A stretch of DNA of 64,000 bases from Chaetoceros tenuissimus (Eukaryota; Bacillariophyta; Thalassiosirophyceae; Chaetocerotales; Chaetocerotaceae). A program made the translations under genes and the position numbers. Location: contig BLLK01000045.1 in NCBI GenBank assembly GCA_021927905.1, positions 744,001 to 808,000 of the forward strand, in the 5' to 3' direction. Shown in pieces: positions 39,034 to 50,095 of this stretch. How positions within the stretch are numbered: the stretch's first letter is position 1; the number at the start of each line of letters is the position of its first letter. The notes under the pieces are model-generated. The model did no database searches. It was not told the origin of the DNA and saw only the letters and a list, made by a program, of their open reading frames with translations.

Positions 39034-40480
39034 ATGAAATTCATAAGCAAAGAAGATATAGATAGAATGAAGAAGGAAATTGCTCCAAGAGAGAGTATAC
39101 CGACTCGAAATCCTACCTTCGACAAAAATGTGAGTATAGAGTGATGCTAAAAACCCCTTCGTCATTGCCAACGCTGAAGCTAAATCTTTCCATCTCCATT
39201 TCCAGCTTGACTTAAAGGAGAAGAGTACGCGTAGAGTTTCAGGATGGAAAAATACTCTAGAATCTAAAAGGAAATCAAAACTGCAGTGGAAAGCAGAAGT
39301 TCTTGCTAGGGAAGAGGCAAAGCGACAAGAAATTGATAAAAAAGAAGCAGCATTGAGAGAAAAAATGACAAATGAAATGTTGGAAAGGTCTAAAGCCATG
39401 AAGTATGAGGAAAATGAGCGAGTCAAGCTACTGCGTAGTCGGCAACTATATACAGATGTGATTGCAACTAGGCAAATACAGATGCAGGAAAAGATTGAGC
39501 AGAAGAAAAAACATGAAGCAGAGGAAAGAATATGGCACCAACAATCTATGCAGGCGCTTCAGAAAGCGGCACAAAAGGAAGATCAAGATAAAACATTAAG
39601 AAAACAAAAACAAATAGAAAACGCTATAATGATGGAAAAGCAATTACTCGAAAGTAAAACCAAAGCCAACTTGATAAAAATGCAAAGGATGAATGAAGAA
39701 AAGGCTGTTGTGAAAAAGATTGAAGAAGAATTCGTGAAAGGCCAACAAGCCATGATAGAAGCAAAGAAAAGGGCGAGGCAGAAATCAAAGAAGGAGATGG
39801 AACAACTCGCTATTGATTTAAAGACAAAGAAGCAGTTAGAACATGACTTGGAAGTAGCAGATGAGAAGAAGCGACAAAAAGAGGTTGAAAAGTCTGCTTT
39901 TGTAGCAAAAGCTAGGGTAGAGCTTGAAAGAAAACATTTCAATGAACGGCAAGCAGCAAGGAAGCTATTATCTGACAAAGCTTCACAAGAACTGAAATTG
40001 AGATCGGAAAGAGAAGTAGAACTATTCATCAGAGATCAAAAGGCAATTGAACTGAAAGATCGAAAGCGAAAGGAGCAAGAGTTGCAAAAGCGTTTAGAAA
40101 TGGAACATGCAATAGACCAAAGTAGGAAGGAACAAATTGCTCAGAAGGAAGCAAAAAGAATAGAGGATGCAAAAAATGATGCAATTTGGGTGAATGCATA
40201 CCACCAGAAATGTCTAAAGGAGCTTGAAAACGAAAAGGCAAAGGCAGCAGAAAAAATAAAACAAAACGTGGCGTTTAGACGAATGCAAGAGGAGCAAGTT
40301 GCCTCAACACGTGGTCAGCAGAAACTATTCAAAGAGAAGGAACTTGAAGATGCCAAAAAGATAAAAACTTCGTTGAAAGAAGAGGATGACGTTTTTCTGC
40401 AGTTCGCACGTGAGGAAATGCGAAGATTTGAAACATTAGGGAAAAAGACAGATTTGCTACATAAGGTGGTTGCTACGTAA
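39034..40480 (+). CDS. CFAP210/CCDC173-like axonemal coiled-coil protein
   Basis: Exon 1 (39034-39129) encodes MKFISKEDIDRMKKEIAPRE and onward. Exon 2 (39206-40480) joins in phase 0, for 456 residues. The separate long frame at 39353 has only a TTG start. The chain is a continuous Lys/Glu/Arg helix of the TPH (trichohyalin-plectin homology) type. The order matches CFAP210: an early I-x(4)-RM start, then VSGWKNTLESKRKSKLQWKA and then YEENERVKLLRSRQLYTDVI. A closing RRMQEEQ and DDVFLQFAREEMRRFE follow. CFAP210 is a microtubule inner protein of motile-cilium doublets. Low-complexity helices can mislead, so the call rests on motif order. It implies a flagellated stage. Confidence 0.65.
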
Positions 40481-40529
40481 AAATTTCCATGTAAAGTTAC
40501 TCTAGTTATATATTCTTCTACTCTTCATT

Positions 40530-41102
40530 TTAGAGCTCAGGTGTAGTGACCAACTCAATAAATTCAATGATATCTTTGTTATTGGTCATGTCCAGACAAG
40601 TCTTGCCATCTTTTGATTTAAGAAGAGGATCAGTTCCCATTTTGACAAGGGCTTTGAATGTATCCGTATGCTTTGGTTCAGAACCCCAACAAGCGCGATG
40701 TATTGGGGAAAATCCATCTTCGTGAACATCATTGACATCCAAACCAACCTGATTCAAAAAGTGCATAACATCAGGTCTTCCTTGAAAAGCTGCACCATGG
40801 ACTGGTGTGTAACCCTGTCTCTCTCCAATAGTATGATCTGCCCCAATTTTAACCAGTAGTCTGACAATATTTATTTTGCCCCTTAGAACAGCAGCCATCA
40901 AACAGGTTTGTCCCGACCTTTCCTCTTGCACATTGATATCTGCGCCAAGTTTTAGCGCTGCCCGAATCGCATCCACGTCGTCCTCCCCTTTTGGTGACAT
41001 ACAAGCAGCTAAAAGTTGGCTGTTTGCCTCACTTTTGCCATCTGCATTGATGAGTAAAGGTAGCAAGAAAATGATTATAACTTTTGAAAGTAAAGTGTGC
41101 AT
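40530..41102 (-). CDS. Secreted or organellar ankyrin-repeat protein
   Basis: The frame extends to 41207 but starts there with GTG. The ATG at 41100-41102 gives 190 residues with a clean signal peptide (MHTLLSKVIIIFLLPLLINADG). Four ankyrin repeats follow: VDAIRAALKLGADINVQEER, SGQTCLMAAVLRGKINIVRLL, GYTPVHGAAFQGRPDVMHFL and GFSPIHRACWGSEPKHTDTF. A last half repeat ends DGKTCLDMTNNKDIIEFIEL. Ankyrin repeats are protein-binding scaffolds. A signal peptide with no following Phe junction or membrane span points to the ER lumen or outside the cell. It converges with the CFAP210-like gene. Confidence 0.82.
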   Translation of the reverse strand: MHTLLSKVIIIFLLPLLINADGKSEANSQLLAACMSPKGEDDVDAIRAALKLGADINVQEERSGQTCLMAAVLRGKINIVRLLVKIGADHTIGERQGYTPVHGAAFQGRPDVMHFLNQVGLDVNDVHEDGFSPIHRACWGSEPKHTDTFKALVKMGTDPLLKSKDGKTCLDMTNNKDIIEFIELVTTPEL

Positions 41103-41483
41103 GGTTTGATTATTTCTATCTAATGTATAGAGAGAGAAGCTGAACTGGATGTGTTGTGGGTTGTGGAAGTGTGTTAAAGAGAGTGAGTGTGTGAGGAGAT
41201 CTTCCACACATGAGAAGCCGAGAACCCCAACAAGGCCTTTTATGACGACATCACATTTTACCTATCCCTACCTGCCTATTACAATTACAGACAATTACAA
41301 TAACTATTTCTTTCACCTTACTATGATGCTGATTTGGACTTGCTTCACTACTTTCAATAATTAAATGACAAGTATATTATATTTATATGCATTTGTATAC
41401 ATCACGTATTTTCTATTCATCGAAAACATACACCAAACTCTTTTGAGAGGTTTCCTCACAGTATTTTGGACAAGATTCCTAGT
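41103..41483. other. Promoter side of ankyrin gene
   Basis: This stretch contains a GT/GA-rich region at 41150-41190. No gene was seen. Confidence 0.4.
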
Positions 41484-42080
41484 CTACTGAAGTTCAATCC
41501 AGTCAAGCTTCTTTCTGCAACTGGGACAGTCTTTACTTCGTTCTACCCATTGGTAAAGGCAAGGCAAATGGAAATAGGTCTTGTTTTCACCACAACCACA
41601 AGTTGTCGGCATTCTTGGATTAGTATCATCAAATGCTTCTAAGCAAATGATACACTCATCTTCATTCGATTCAGATCCAATACCTTTATCTTGAAGCCTC
41701 ATTGACATTTGCTTTTGGAGCGGTGAACCAGGCAGCACAACCTCCTCCAGGAGAATAGAAGGTATGTCATCCATAGAATGGTATGTTTTCGCCTCGCGTA
41801 AAGGAGATGGTAATTCATAATCTTCATCCTCAGGATCATACTCCCCGCTAGTGATTTTTCTTGCTAGCATGCTTGATCTGTCATGTGTAAGGCCATCGTC
41901 TAAATCAAAGGTTCCTCCAGTTGATCCATCTTCACTACGGTCAAGAGATGGTGCATTTTCGATAATGTTTTCGTGAGACGTTCCTCGAGAAAGAGTCACT
42001 GCTGTATTTTTGCGGCAATTGCATGCACTAGTACTAGCCTCATCTGTGAAGCAGTTCTTAAATATATTGAATATTGCCAT
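41484..42080 (-). CDS. RING-CH type zinc-finger protein, probable ubiquitin ligase
   Basis: The ATG at 42078-42080 gives 198 residues. An upstream extension opens only with TTG, although a splice from the ATG frame at 42608 (donor GAG-GTGAGT at about 42383) could lengthen the N-terminus. The first 130 residues are disordered, Ser/Asp-rich and acidic. The C-terminal finger reads CIIC-x14-C-G-C-x7-H-L-P-C-x10-C-P-S-C. That is the C4HC3 order with C-x-C before the His, as in MARCH/RING-CH proteins. RING-CH proteins pass ubiquitin to membrane proteins. No membrane spans are present here. An early CNCR plus Cys cluster (FKNCFTDEASTSACNC) might be lipidated (inference). Confidence 0.8.
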   Translation of the reverse strand: MAIFNIFKNCFTDEASTSACNCRKNTAVTLSRGTSHENIIENAPSLDRSEDGSTGGTFDLDDGLTHDRSSMLARKITSGEYDPEDEDYELPSPLREAKTYHSMDDIPSILLEEVVLPGSPLQKQMSMRLQDKGIGSESNEDECIICLEAFDDTNPRMPTTCGCGENKTYFHLPCLYQWVERSKDCPSCRKKLDWIELQ

Positions 42081-43107
42081 TTTATGAAAATACGGGTGGA
42101 CGTTTTTCTCCAAATTCTTTTCTTGAGAGTAAATAGTATGCTACTAGAAATAGTATGGATTGATGGGCACAGTTTCGTCAGACCTATGGTAAGTAATAGT
42201 TCAGACAATAGTATCTTATTTCAACAATTGTGGTCCAATAATGAAAACAAAAATGTTTAAACTCTCATCAGTGTATGAACATTTCACCGGGTTCTTTTAT
42301 TTGATGTCATTTCATCTTGTGTCACAAACCTACCCTGGTACAAATCAAGACAATAATTTGCTTAGCATTAGCAAGGAACTCACCTCGTTGAACTTATAAG
42401 AAGGGGGAGTTATTGGATGCTCTTCCTCAAAGGATTTCTGTATGAAGTAGTTGTTCAGAATGAGAAATTGAAGGTACGGGTTGAAGTTCTTTTTTGTTGT
42501 GTGGTGGTATGTGGTGGTGATGTCTGTTGTCTGTTGCCTGTTGCCTGTTGCTGATTGATCATTCCCAATCTCGAAGCTGCGTTGTCCTTTTAGGGATAAG
42601 GGTGACATCGAAAATCTGGATAAAATAGTCTTTTTTCTTTTTTCAGATTTTGTAAATTAATTGACTACTTCGCTAAGATCAGGCTGCAGAGCAAGAAGTA
42701 CTGGGATAATATGTGTTATTGATATATACAAAAAGAGTTGATCTTTGATCCCCATAGACCTAGTCTAAGGAAATTTTATCTTCAAAAATATGACAAAGGA
42801 ATGGTGGTTATTTTACCGTTTCTGGCAAAAAAATTCAGTGCAAATTTTTATTGCTGCGGAATGCGGGAAATGGAAGAGAAGGTGGTTTGAAGGAGTTTTG
42901 AAGGATTTAAAAAAACGAATATGCTTTTCTTTATTCATTATTTACTTTCATTTCATTTAATCAATGCGTAGTACAAGTTCACTTCAGAATCTCTCCTATC
43001 CTCTACTCACATCTATTCAATAAAAGAGAAATGACTTTTATATTATCTCACACAAAATGATTTTAATTTAATAGGTACTCGCTTCTTAAGTATAATTTTA
43101 CTCACTT
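42081..43107. other. Gene-poor 1-kb interval
   Basis: This interval holds an 87-codon ATG frame at 42345-42608 with no domain (a possible 5' exon of the RING gene). It also has a short TGTTGCC-type repeat at about 42524-42555 and AT-rich spacer. Confidence 0.4.
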
Positions 43108-44095
43108 TCATCTAGGTATCCCAGTTTCTTCGTCATATTCATCAAATGAGCTAGGCATATCTTCGTTTGGACTTCTGTAAATATCTCTCCAATTTTGTGC
43201 ATGAACATTATCTAAAACTAGACTAAAGCTTCCAACCAAAGCATCTCGTTCTCTTGGACTATTTGCTTCCAAATCCAAACTTCCCTCCTTGGTCAAAAGA
43301 CTGAAACATAACTCCTCAGGAACTTGTGCATTCTCCGGCCGACGAAGAGCAGTTGTCTGTTTTCCTACATCAACGTACATAATATTAGCCAATGCAACAG
43401 AATGGACTTTGCCATATTTAATCTCTTTACTTTGTCCGGAGGAATTCTTCCTTCTCGTTTCAGTTCTCCAAGTAATTGCATCATTGGTGAGCTTCAGTCT
43501 CACTTGCTTTGGTTTACCTCTTGATCCATGTGCAACTATGTGCACTCCCTTGTTACGAAGGGTATTCATATAAGTATTTATCATGGCTTCATCTCCATTT
43601 GCTTCTGAATGCGAAGTCTGAGATGGAACCGCATGAAATTCTACAGTTTCATCCATACCAGATTTGGTACTTTTTGTCGACGATATTGCTGTACTTCCAG
43701 CAATGCTTCCGCCTATTGTTTGAATGCGTTGTTTTTTACCAAACATCCCTGAGGTTGTGCTTTGTCCCCCACTGACATTTGACCCGGCTCCCAAGCTAGC
43801 AACCTGAAAGTGCAATGAAAATGATTAGTAAACTTTGTGGACAGAATTATTTGTCATTTGGAAAGTGGTTTGTGATCTCACAAACACAGCCTATAAAATT
43901 AGATAGCGTCTGACTTACTCTTCGAATTCTTCTCGGCCTTGCACTCCATTGATATCTCTTTGGATATGCAGCAAAATATTGTACTCGTATGCCTTTTGGT
44001 AAAAGTAAATATAGGACAAATAAAAATAGGCATCCAAATAAGGTAAAAGCGAAATATAACGGGTCAATCCCCAGTGGTCCAAGTGGCCGGCTCAT
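43108..44095 (-). CDS. Membrane-anchored PH-like domain protein
   Basis: Exon 1 (44095-43919) and exon 2 (43803-43108) join in phase 0 through a 115-base intron, giving 290 residues. One membrane span lies at about residues 12-34 (LYFAFTLFGCLFLFVLYLLLP) and is followed by basic residues, so the rest is probably cytosolic. A Gly/Ser-rich linker leads to a beta-rich domain of about 110 residues. It has the strand-strand-helix order of PH-like folds: GVHIVAHGSRGKPKQVRLKL, DAITWRTE, SVALANIMYVDVGKQT, LCFSLLTKEGSLDLEA and the closing helix ERDALVGSFSLVLDNVHA. PH domains bind phosphoinositides or proteins. The ligand is unknown and the fold call is by eye. Confidence 0.68.
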
Positions 44096-44588
44096 GATTG
44101 ACTAAGTATATATGATGAAAATGTAAAATCGCAATAGAGATATTACAGCATACACAGCTTCGTGATGAAGTATAATTTTTATACTATCCTCGTTATGTGC
44201 AAGCTATTGCACAACATATGAAGGGAGTGCTTGCTGTGCTGTACTTTGTTGTTTGCTCTGTGATGAAACCTTCCTCTCCGCCCCGCTGTTTTGAAAACGA
44301 AAGGTAGGAAAACTTTGTTGAGTCGGAGCAAGTCATATATCTAAACGGATAGTATTCCCATTTCGCGTAAAAACGAGCCCAAGAAGAATTTAGGTCGTGA
44401 TAGATACTAAAAACTGAAACACGGAACATGACAATTTGGGCACCTTCTATTCTCGAATGACCTCTGTTTCTCCGTGTTTCCTCCTCACTCCTTTTCCACG
44501 CACAACACAGAACAAACCCTACTGTGCCCCTCATTACTCCGTATTGGACATAGTTCATTGTACAAGTAATTCAGTTGTGGAAAGAAGT
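44096..44588. other. Divergent promoter region
   Basis: This region lies between the PH-like gene and the first sulfotransferase-like gene. The open frame upstream of 44589 is likely leader. Confidence 0.4.
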
Positions 44589-47222
44589 ATGATTCGAACA
44601 GGAAAATCTTCGAGTACGGGATCATCTCGTAAAGCTGAAAGAGAGAGACTGCTTGATGAAGAGGAGGATGGGTATTCTACAGAAGGCCAAAAATACATCG
44701 AGATCCTGGAAGATGACGAAGAATCTGATGAAGAACCCCCACAACAGGTTTATGTAAGACGGAAAGATGGTTCTTTAAAGAGTGCAAAGAGAGGAAGTCG
44801 CTATTGTGGTGGAAAATGGAGACGGAAATATTGCTCTTTTCCTCGCATGCGGTCCAGAGGCGATGGTGGGGATATGCCAATGTATGGAGGACTAGAAAAT
44901 TATCAGGAGCATCCAGCTTTCCTCCATCCATCAGCAGGTCTGCATTATTCCTATATTATTGTAATGGCTTTGTTGCTATCGACAGTTGTACAGTTATCTA
45001 GAGGTGGACTACTTGCCTACGAACAAAAGAAAGACCCTCATGATCATGATCATCATATGCACCCAAACTACACTCAGCATGGGTTCAGTAATATTCGCGG
45101 AAGTAACAATTTGAATGCAGGATATTATGGAAACTGGGGAAATCATATGATGATGGGAAACATGGGATCTAATATGAATAATAATGGAATGGTGCCAATG
45201 ATGAGAGGCAACATGAACGACGTCAAGATGAATGAGGATGACACGAAAAAAGATACAGAGGATGATCAAAAGAAGACAGAAGAGTATGATGGAAAAAGCA
45301 CTACAAAAAATAATGAAAAGAGTGAAGCAAAAGGTTCATCTACTAGTAGTCAGGATGTAGATGAAACGAAGAAAGAATCATCTGGAATGACCCCCTCTGT
45401 TACACAACTCATGAACAATCCAATGCAGAATAGCGTAACTCCTGAATCGTCTGGAATGGATTCAGTCATGCAGTCTATGAATAATCCGCAGTCTTCGAAT
45501 AATCAAGCTTCAAGCATGAATATGCAATCCAATGCATCCGCACTACAAAATATGAATAACCCCATGCAAGGTATGCCACCCAATGCATCCTCACCACAAA
45601 ACATGAATAACCCCATGCAAAGTATGCAACCAAATGCATCATCACTACAAAATATGAATAACCCCATGCAAGGTATGCCACCCAATGCATCCTCACCACA
45701 AAACATGAATAACCCCATGCAAAGTATGCCACCCAATGCATCATCACTACAAAATATGAATAACCCCATGCAAAATATGCAGCCAAATGCATTATCATCT
45801 AATATGAATTCATTCCCTAGTGCTGGTGAGATGCCACAAACAATGCCAGGGAATGAAAGCATACCTGTCGTACCAAATGCTCCTACCGCCAATGCTGCGG
45901 CAGCATTGGCTATGACTCCAGTGACACCAACCTCACCTGCAGCGTCTGTAACACAAGCTGTATCTACGACATCAACAACTTCATCGTCATCATTGCCTGA
46001 ACTACCACCGCCTGCTGCTGGTTCTCAGAGTGCCTCATTACCAAGTATTCCACCACCTGAAGCAGGATCCTCTTCATCTTTTTTTGCATCGCCTGATTCC
46101 ACAGCTGCCGTACATAAGAAGGTTGATGTTCCAGAAGTATTGGACCCTAATGATTCTCTTCCGCTTCTGAACAACTACAAAGATACTTGGGATCCATGGG
46201 ATCCAAGTGATGTCCCAATGTTTTTCCACATTCCGAAGTCAGGCGGGAGTTCGATTAAAGATATCATGGGTACATGTCATCGCTTTACTTTGGCGAGTGA
46301 GTTCGGTGTCACTGATGGCCACATCAATGATACTGAAATTGCAGTTGTTTATCCAAAAATTGGGGTCAAAGGTGCTTTCCTTAGTCCTTTTGTGAACATT
46401 GATGCAACAACTATCCCTGGAATCAATAGAGCAATTTCAATGGGCTTTCCTGCTTCTAATCATCTTGCCGATGTAGTCGTCAGCCCTTATTTGTACGAAG
46501 CAAACGATTTGTTTACTCCAGCATCTAAGGGAAGACTTTTTTCTGTCTTCCGCCATCCTAATGAACGCTCGTTGAGTCTTTTTTACTATCTTCAGTATGC
46601 TGACTGGTGAGTTTTTGAAGAATATTTTTACAATATGCCATACTTATAGAATGTTCAAAATACTAACTTTTGCATGTTTAGGGAACCCACATACGATCCA
46701 GCACTCAAGGATTGGACAGTAGCACAGTATGCCATGAGTGAGAAATTTGAGAACAACTGGTTGACTCGACAACTCACGAATGAACTCGAAGGTGAATTGA
46801 CTGATGCGCATCTTCAAATGGCAATCGAAGTCCTTCGTCGGAAATTCCTTGTGGGTTTGGTGTCTAGAATGGAAGAGACCATGACTAGATTTGAAAGATA
46901 TTTTCGATGGAAATATATCGTCAGCCCGGCCACTCAGGAGACCTGCAGACAAGATCTTTTACATGGCAAAGTGAACTCCAATACAAAGAATAAGCACGAC
47001 AAACCAAAAGAAGGAAGTGAAGAATGGAATCTTTTATCAGAGCAGAATAATTTCGATTTACAACTCTACGCATATGTTGAGAGTCTTTTTGATGAACAAG
47101 AGGCTTTTGTTGCCGACATTCCCGTCAATATTCGATTAGATCAAAGTACTTGTTGTATGTGCGAGCCTGCGACATTCTCACCTGATGGTAGAGAATGCCC
47201 GGTGACTGTTCAAGAGGAATAA
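44589..47222 (+). CDS. Sulfotransferase-like type II membrane protein, copy A
   Basis: Exons 44589-46606 and 46682-47222 join in phase 2 and give 852 residues. The frame runs upstream to 44436 (TTG) with another ATG at 44457, but ATG 44589 is favoured. A short acidic/basic cytosolic tail precedes one membrane span at about 117-140 (SYIIVMALLLSTVVQLS). A long Met/Asn/Gln/Ser-rich stalk with a 17-residue tandem repeat fills residues about 150-530. The C-terminal domain has FFHIPKSGGSSIKDIMGTCH, a 5'-phosphosulfate-type loop, then FRHPNERSLSLFYYL, the 3'-phosphate-type motif. ENNWLTRQLTNEL and NNFDLQLYAYVESLFDEQ follow. It ends in a Cys-rich tail. Golgi sulfation of glycans is the expected role. 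Confidence 0.78.
45549..45794 (+). repeat. 51-bp tandem repeat in protein stalk
   Basis: About five copies of a 17-codon unit (NMNNPMQGMPPNASSPQ type) occur in frame. Units alternate between two variants, giving a 102-bp higher-order period. Asn-Ala-Ser in every copy is a potential N-glycosylation sequon. Confidence 0.85.
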
Positions 47223-47851
47223 GCAGCTATATTTAATAAAACAAACGGTTTCTGTGTGAAGCTGTTTTACTTTCAACCTAGATGGTCGAAAATTTCCAGC
47301 GAATGCGATCTGTACTTTATCATAATTTATTAATAAAGATTTTAGTCAATTCATTCGCTTGATTTCATATGGTACGAACTGTACTTGTAATAATAAGAAG
47401 AAGAATTCTTTATAAGTATTTTCATTTCTTCTATTTCTAAAATAAAGTCTATCTCCCATGTTGGTGTAGAGATTCCTTCTTACTTTACTTGTAATATCTG
47501 AAGTGCATTACTACCTTCCTTACGATAAGTGGAAGCCAATGACAGTAGCTGGTAGAAATGGCGCGCCAATCTTTTTGTATTTAGTCGTGGTTTCAAATGA
47601 TCCACCAATGAAAATAAGCCACAAAGACATCCTCATAATGCAGACCCATGCTGCCGAACAGAATTCAGATAGCTACGTGTTTGAGAACAGCCAATCTAAT
47701 AACCTCTACTCCAGAGTCTACTGTAAACCATTCAAAAAAAGAATTATCCATTTTATCAAATATCAAAACTCTAGCTTTTGAAGCTTGCTTCACAGCTCGT
47801 ATCGAAGAGCGCAGGAGAGTGCCTGGTTTCTGGTATTGGGCTTAGTGAAAA
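47223..47851. other. Intergenic
   Basis: Frames at 47503-47845 start without ATG and show no domain. Nothing else was seen. Confidence 0.4.
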
Positions 47852-49948
47852 ATGGTGAAAGATACAATTTGTTCTTCAACTGAAACTGATGAGCCCTCTT
47901 GGATGCAAATTGCACTTTCGTGGGTTCTGAATAATAATGGTTTGAATAATACTGAATTGGCAATACTCAGTAATGTTTCTGTAGAATGGAGAAATGTTGT
48001 TCTATCAGAGATGAAGCATACATTACAATCATTGGTATATGAAAATCATGTCAGCAATCTGAAAAATCTTTTGTTGCCAGATATGGGTTTTGAAATTGTA
48101 AAACGTCGACTTGCTGAAAAAAATATAACAAATCAAATAGTGAGGAATGATTCAGACTCATTTTGCTTGGCTTGGTTTCATCCAAGAGGTATAAAGATAA
48201 AGACACTTGATGTTGCAGAAGATTTTGACGAAAGTTCAAGCTCAGACGATGACAATGGTGTCGTGAATTTTAAAAGTCATTTGAGAAATGCAACATCGCG
48301 GTTGAAAAATAGGAAAATTAAAGCCAGTTCTGAATTCAAAACTGTAGCGGATGAGTGGCAAGGGTACAGAAATGCGATGGATATCCTAATTCCTTTTGGA
48401 TATGCCACAGCGTTTGTTCGAGAATATCTTGTTTTTGCAGCTGACTTTGACTTATCGAGTAATTGTATTCAAAATACTTGGAATGAGCATCCTCTAGATC
48501 TTGAAGAAGTGTCAACCCAAATGAATGATAAAATGTTCAAAGCAGGAACTATTACCAAAGCGAGAAAAACAACATTTGCTGTAAGGGGCGCCACTTTTGC
48601 TCGACCACATGGATTCTGTTTGTGCTGGGATGATAACACACAGCAGTTTGAGTCTATGAATATGAATGATGACTTGCCAAATTTTGACCATCATAATGAC
48701 AATAGAAGATTAGAAACTTACAAGCGCCGAGCTAAGAAGAAGCGTGAAAAGAAATGCAAAATTCGAATGAGAGATAGTTTGCCAAGAACATGTCTGAGTA
48801 CTTTGGCGAAACATCCAGAGTACCAAGGACCTCTGGGAAATATTGAAGGAAGAAGGCAACGATGTATACAATTTTTGAATGCTGAGAAAAACAGGGCCGT
48901 CTATATGAGAACTCATCCTTTCGATTGTGGACCATGCTCGGGTCCTATTACAATGTTTGTGGTGGGAATAGCCACAGAAGATGGCTGCTTTGTATCAGGT
49001 CTTAGAAGGAGATTTGAACTTGGACATTTACATGGAAATAATTCAGAAGAATCACTGGTCGAAATGAGTCCAATTTGTATTGCTACTGAAACATCAAAGA
49101 CGAAATCATTGCTTGATATTCAGAGACCGTCGGGCTCCTGCTCATTCCAGCATAGTGTTGATGACTCGGATGATAGTAGTATTTTTGGACGACACATATT
49201 GCAGGAATATGGAGATGCAAATTGCTCATGTAAAATACAGTGGAAGCAACAGTATGATAATGGTGGTTCGGATGAAGATGATGAAGACGATGACAATTCG
49301 TATCATTCTGAAGTTGATGAAAACAGGATTGCACGAGGAGAACTTGGTCCGGGACGCTGGCACGTCTATTCTGCTGTGTTTAATGGAAAAAATAGTATCA
49401 TTAGGGTGGATGGAGTGGCAGAGCCGCTAAATCAACTAAACCATGCTCACAATGACCCAGTCCTGGATGGTTTGACTATTGGCTCAGATCATGTGTTCGA
49501 TATGAGCCTATGTTTTGGTGAGGGATCTGATGGCGAAGGAGTTGGAAGCATTGCAGAAATAGCAGTTTTCAAGGGCGCAATGGATGTCGGTGATATGCAG
49601 GTGATAGAGGATTACCTCATGAAAAAACATGGAATTTTACACGGTTGTACTGGATTCGAGAATGACATTGATTCCATGGATAGCTCGCGCCACAGTACGG
49701 TTTTAGAAATAAATAGCCAGAGAAAGAACCCTTCCGATCGTTGGGAAGAAGATAGATGGAATAGAGATGTACATGCACTTATGGCTCACTCTCCTCCTTT
49801 TACTGCACCTTCAGGGAAAGGAATTCCTCTACGAATTGCTGCCAGGCATCGCAATGTTGCATGGCAAAAGTGCTGTGAAGTTACAGGTAAACCAATGCGG
49901 GTCTCGAGAATAGGTAGTAGATTGAGCAATGGATCTAGTGACTGGTAA
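47852..49948 (+). CDS. F-box-like/LamG-like two-domain protein
   Basis: An intronless frame of 698 residues starts at ATG 47852. The first 60 residues (LNNTELAILSNVSVEWRNVVLSEM) resemble a degenerate F-box helix pair. A large middle region has basic patches (RLETYKRRAKKKREKKCK) and acidic runs. Two stretches, FLNAEKNRAVYMRTHPFDCGPCSGPITMFVVGI and GRWHVYSAVFNGKNSIIRVDGVAEPLN, form a split concanavalin/LamG-like fold. It closes with SIAEIAVFKGAMDVGDMQVIEDYLMKKHGI, the typical last strand and helix of such sandwiches. An acidic linker interrupts the fold. LamG-like sandwiches bind glycans or proteins. With an F-box it could be a substrate adaptor, but that half is tentative. It lies within the sulfotransferase-like cluster. 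Confidence 0.62.
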   Translation: MVKDTICSSTETDEPSWMQIALSWVLNNNGLNNTELAILSNVSVEWRNVVLSEMKHTLQSLVYENHVSNLKNLLLPDMGFEIVKRRLAEKNITNQIVRNDSDSFCLAWFHPRGIKIKTLDVAEDFDESSSSDDDNGVVNFKSHLRNATSRLKNRKIKASSEFKTVADEWQGYRNAMDILIPFGYATAFVREYLVFAADFDLSSNCIQNTWNEHPLDLEEVSTQMNDKMFKAGTITKARKTTFAVRGATFARPHGFCLCWDDNTQQFESMNMNDDLPNFDHHNDNRRLETYKRRAKKKREKKCKIRMRDSLPRTCLSTLAKHPEYQGPLGNIEGRRQRCIQFLNAEKNRAVYMRTHPFDCGPCSGPITMFVVGIATEDGCFVSGLRRRFELGHLHGNNSEESLVEMSPICIATETSKTKSLLDIQRPSGSCSFQHSVDDSDDSSIFGRHILQEYGDANCSCKIQWKQQYDNGGSDEDDEDDDNSYHSEVDENRIARGELGPGRWHVYSAVFNGKNSIIRVDGVAEPLNQLNHAHNDPVLDGLTIGSDHVFDMSLCFGEGSDGEGVGSIAEIAVFKGAMDVGDMQVIEDYLMKKHGILHGCTGFENDIDSMDSSRHSTVLEINSQRKNPSDRWEEDRWNRDVHALMAHSPPFTAPSGKGIPLRIAARHRNVAWQKCCEVTGKPMRVSRIGSRLSNGSSDW

Positions 49949-50095
49949 TTTCGGAGTTCTACATCGAAAATCTATTCTGATAGTTTCAGGTCTTGAAATA
50001 TTTTGTGGAAGATATGCAGTAATGTAAATTTAGTCCCCTTATTCCTTATTTATTTTATGGTACCCTCAATTTGGATTGATTTTTGTATTAAGTCT

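Noticed and set aside
42345-42608. 87-codon ATG frame
   Set aside because: It has low complexity and no domain. It was kept only as a possible 5' exon of the RING-CH gene.
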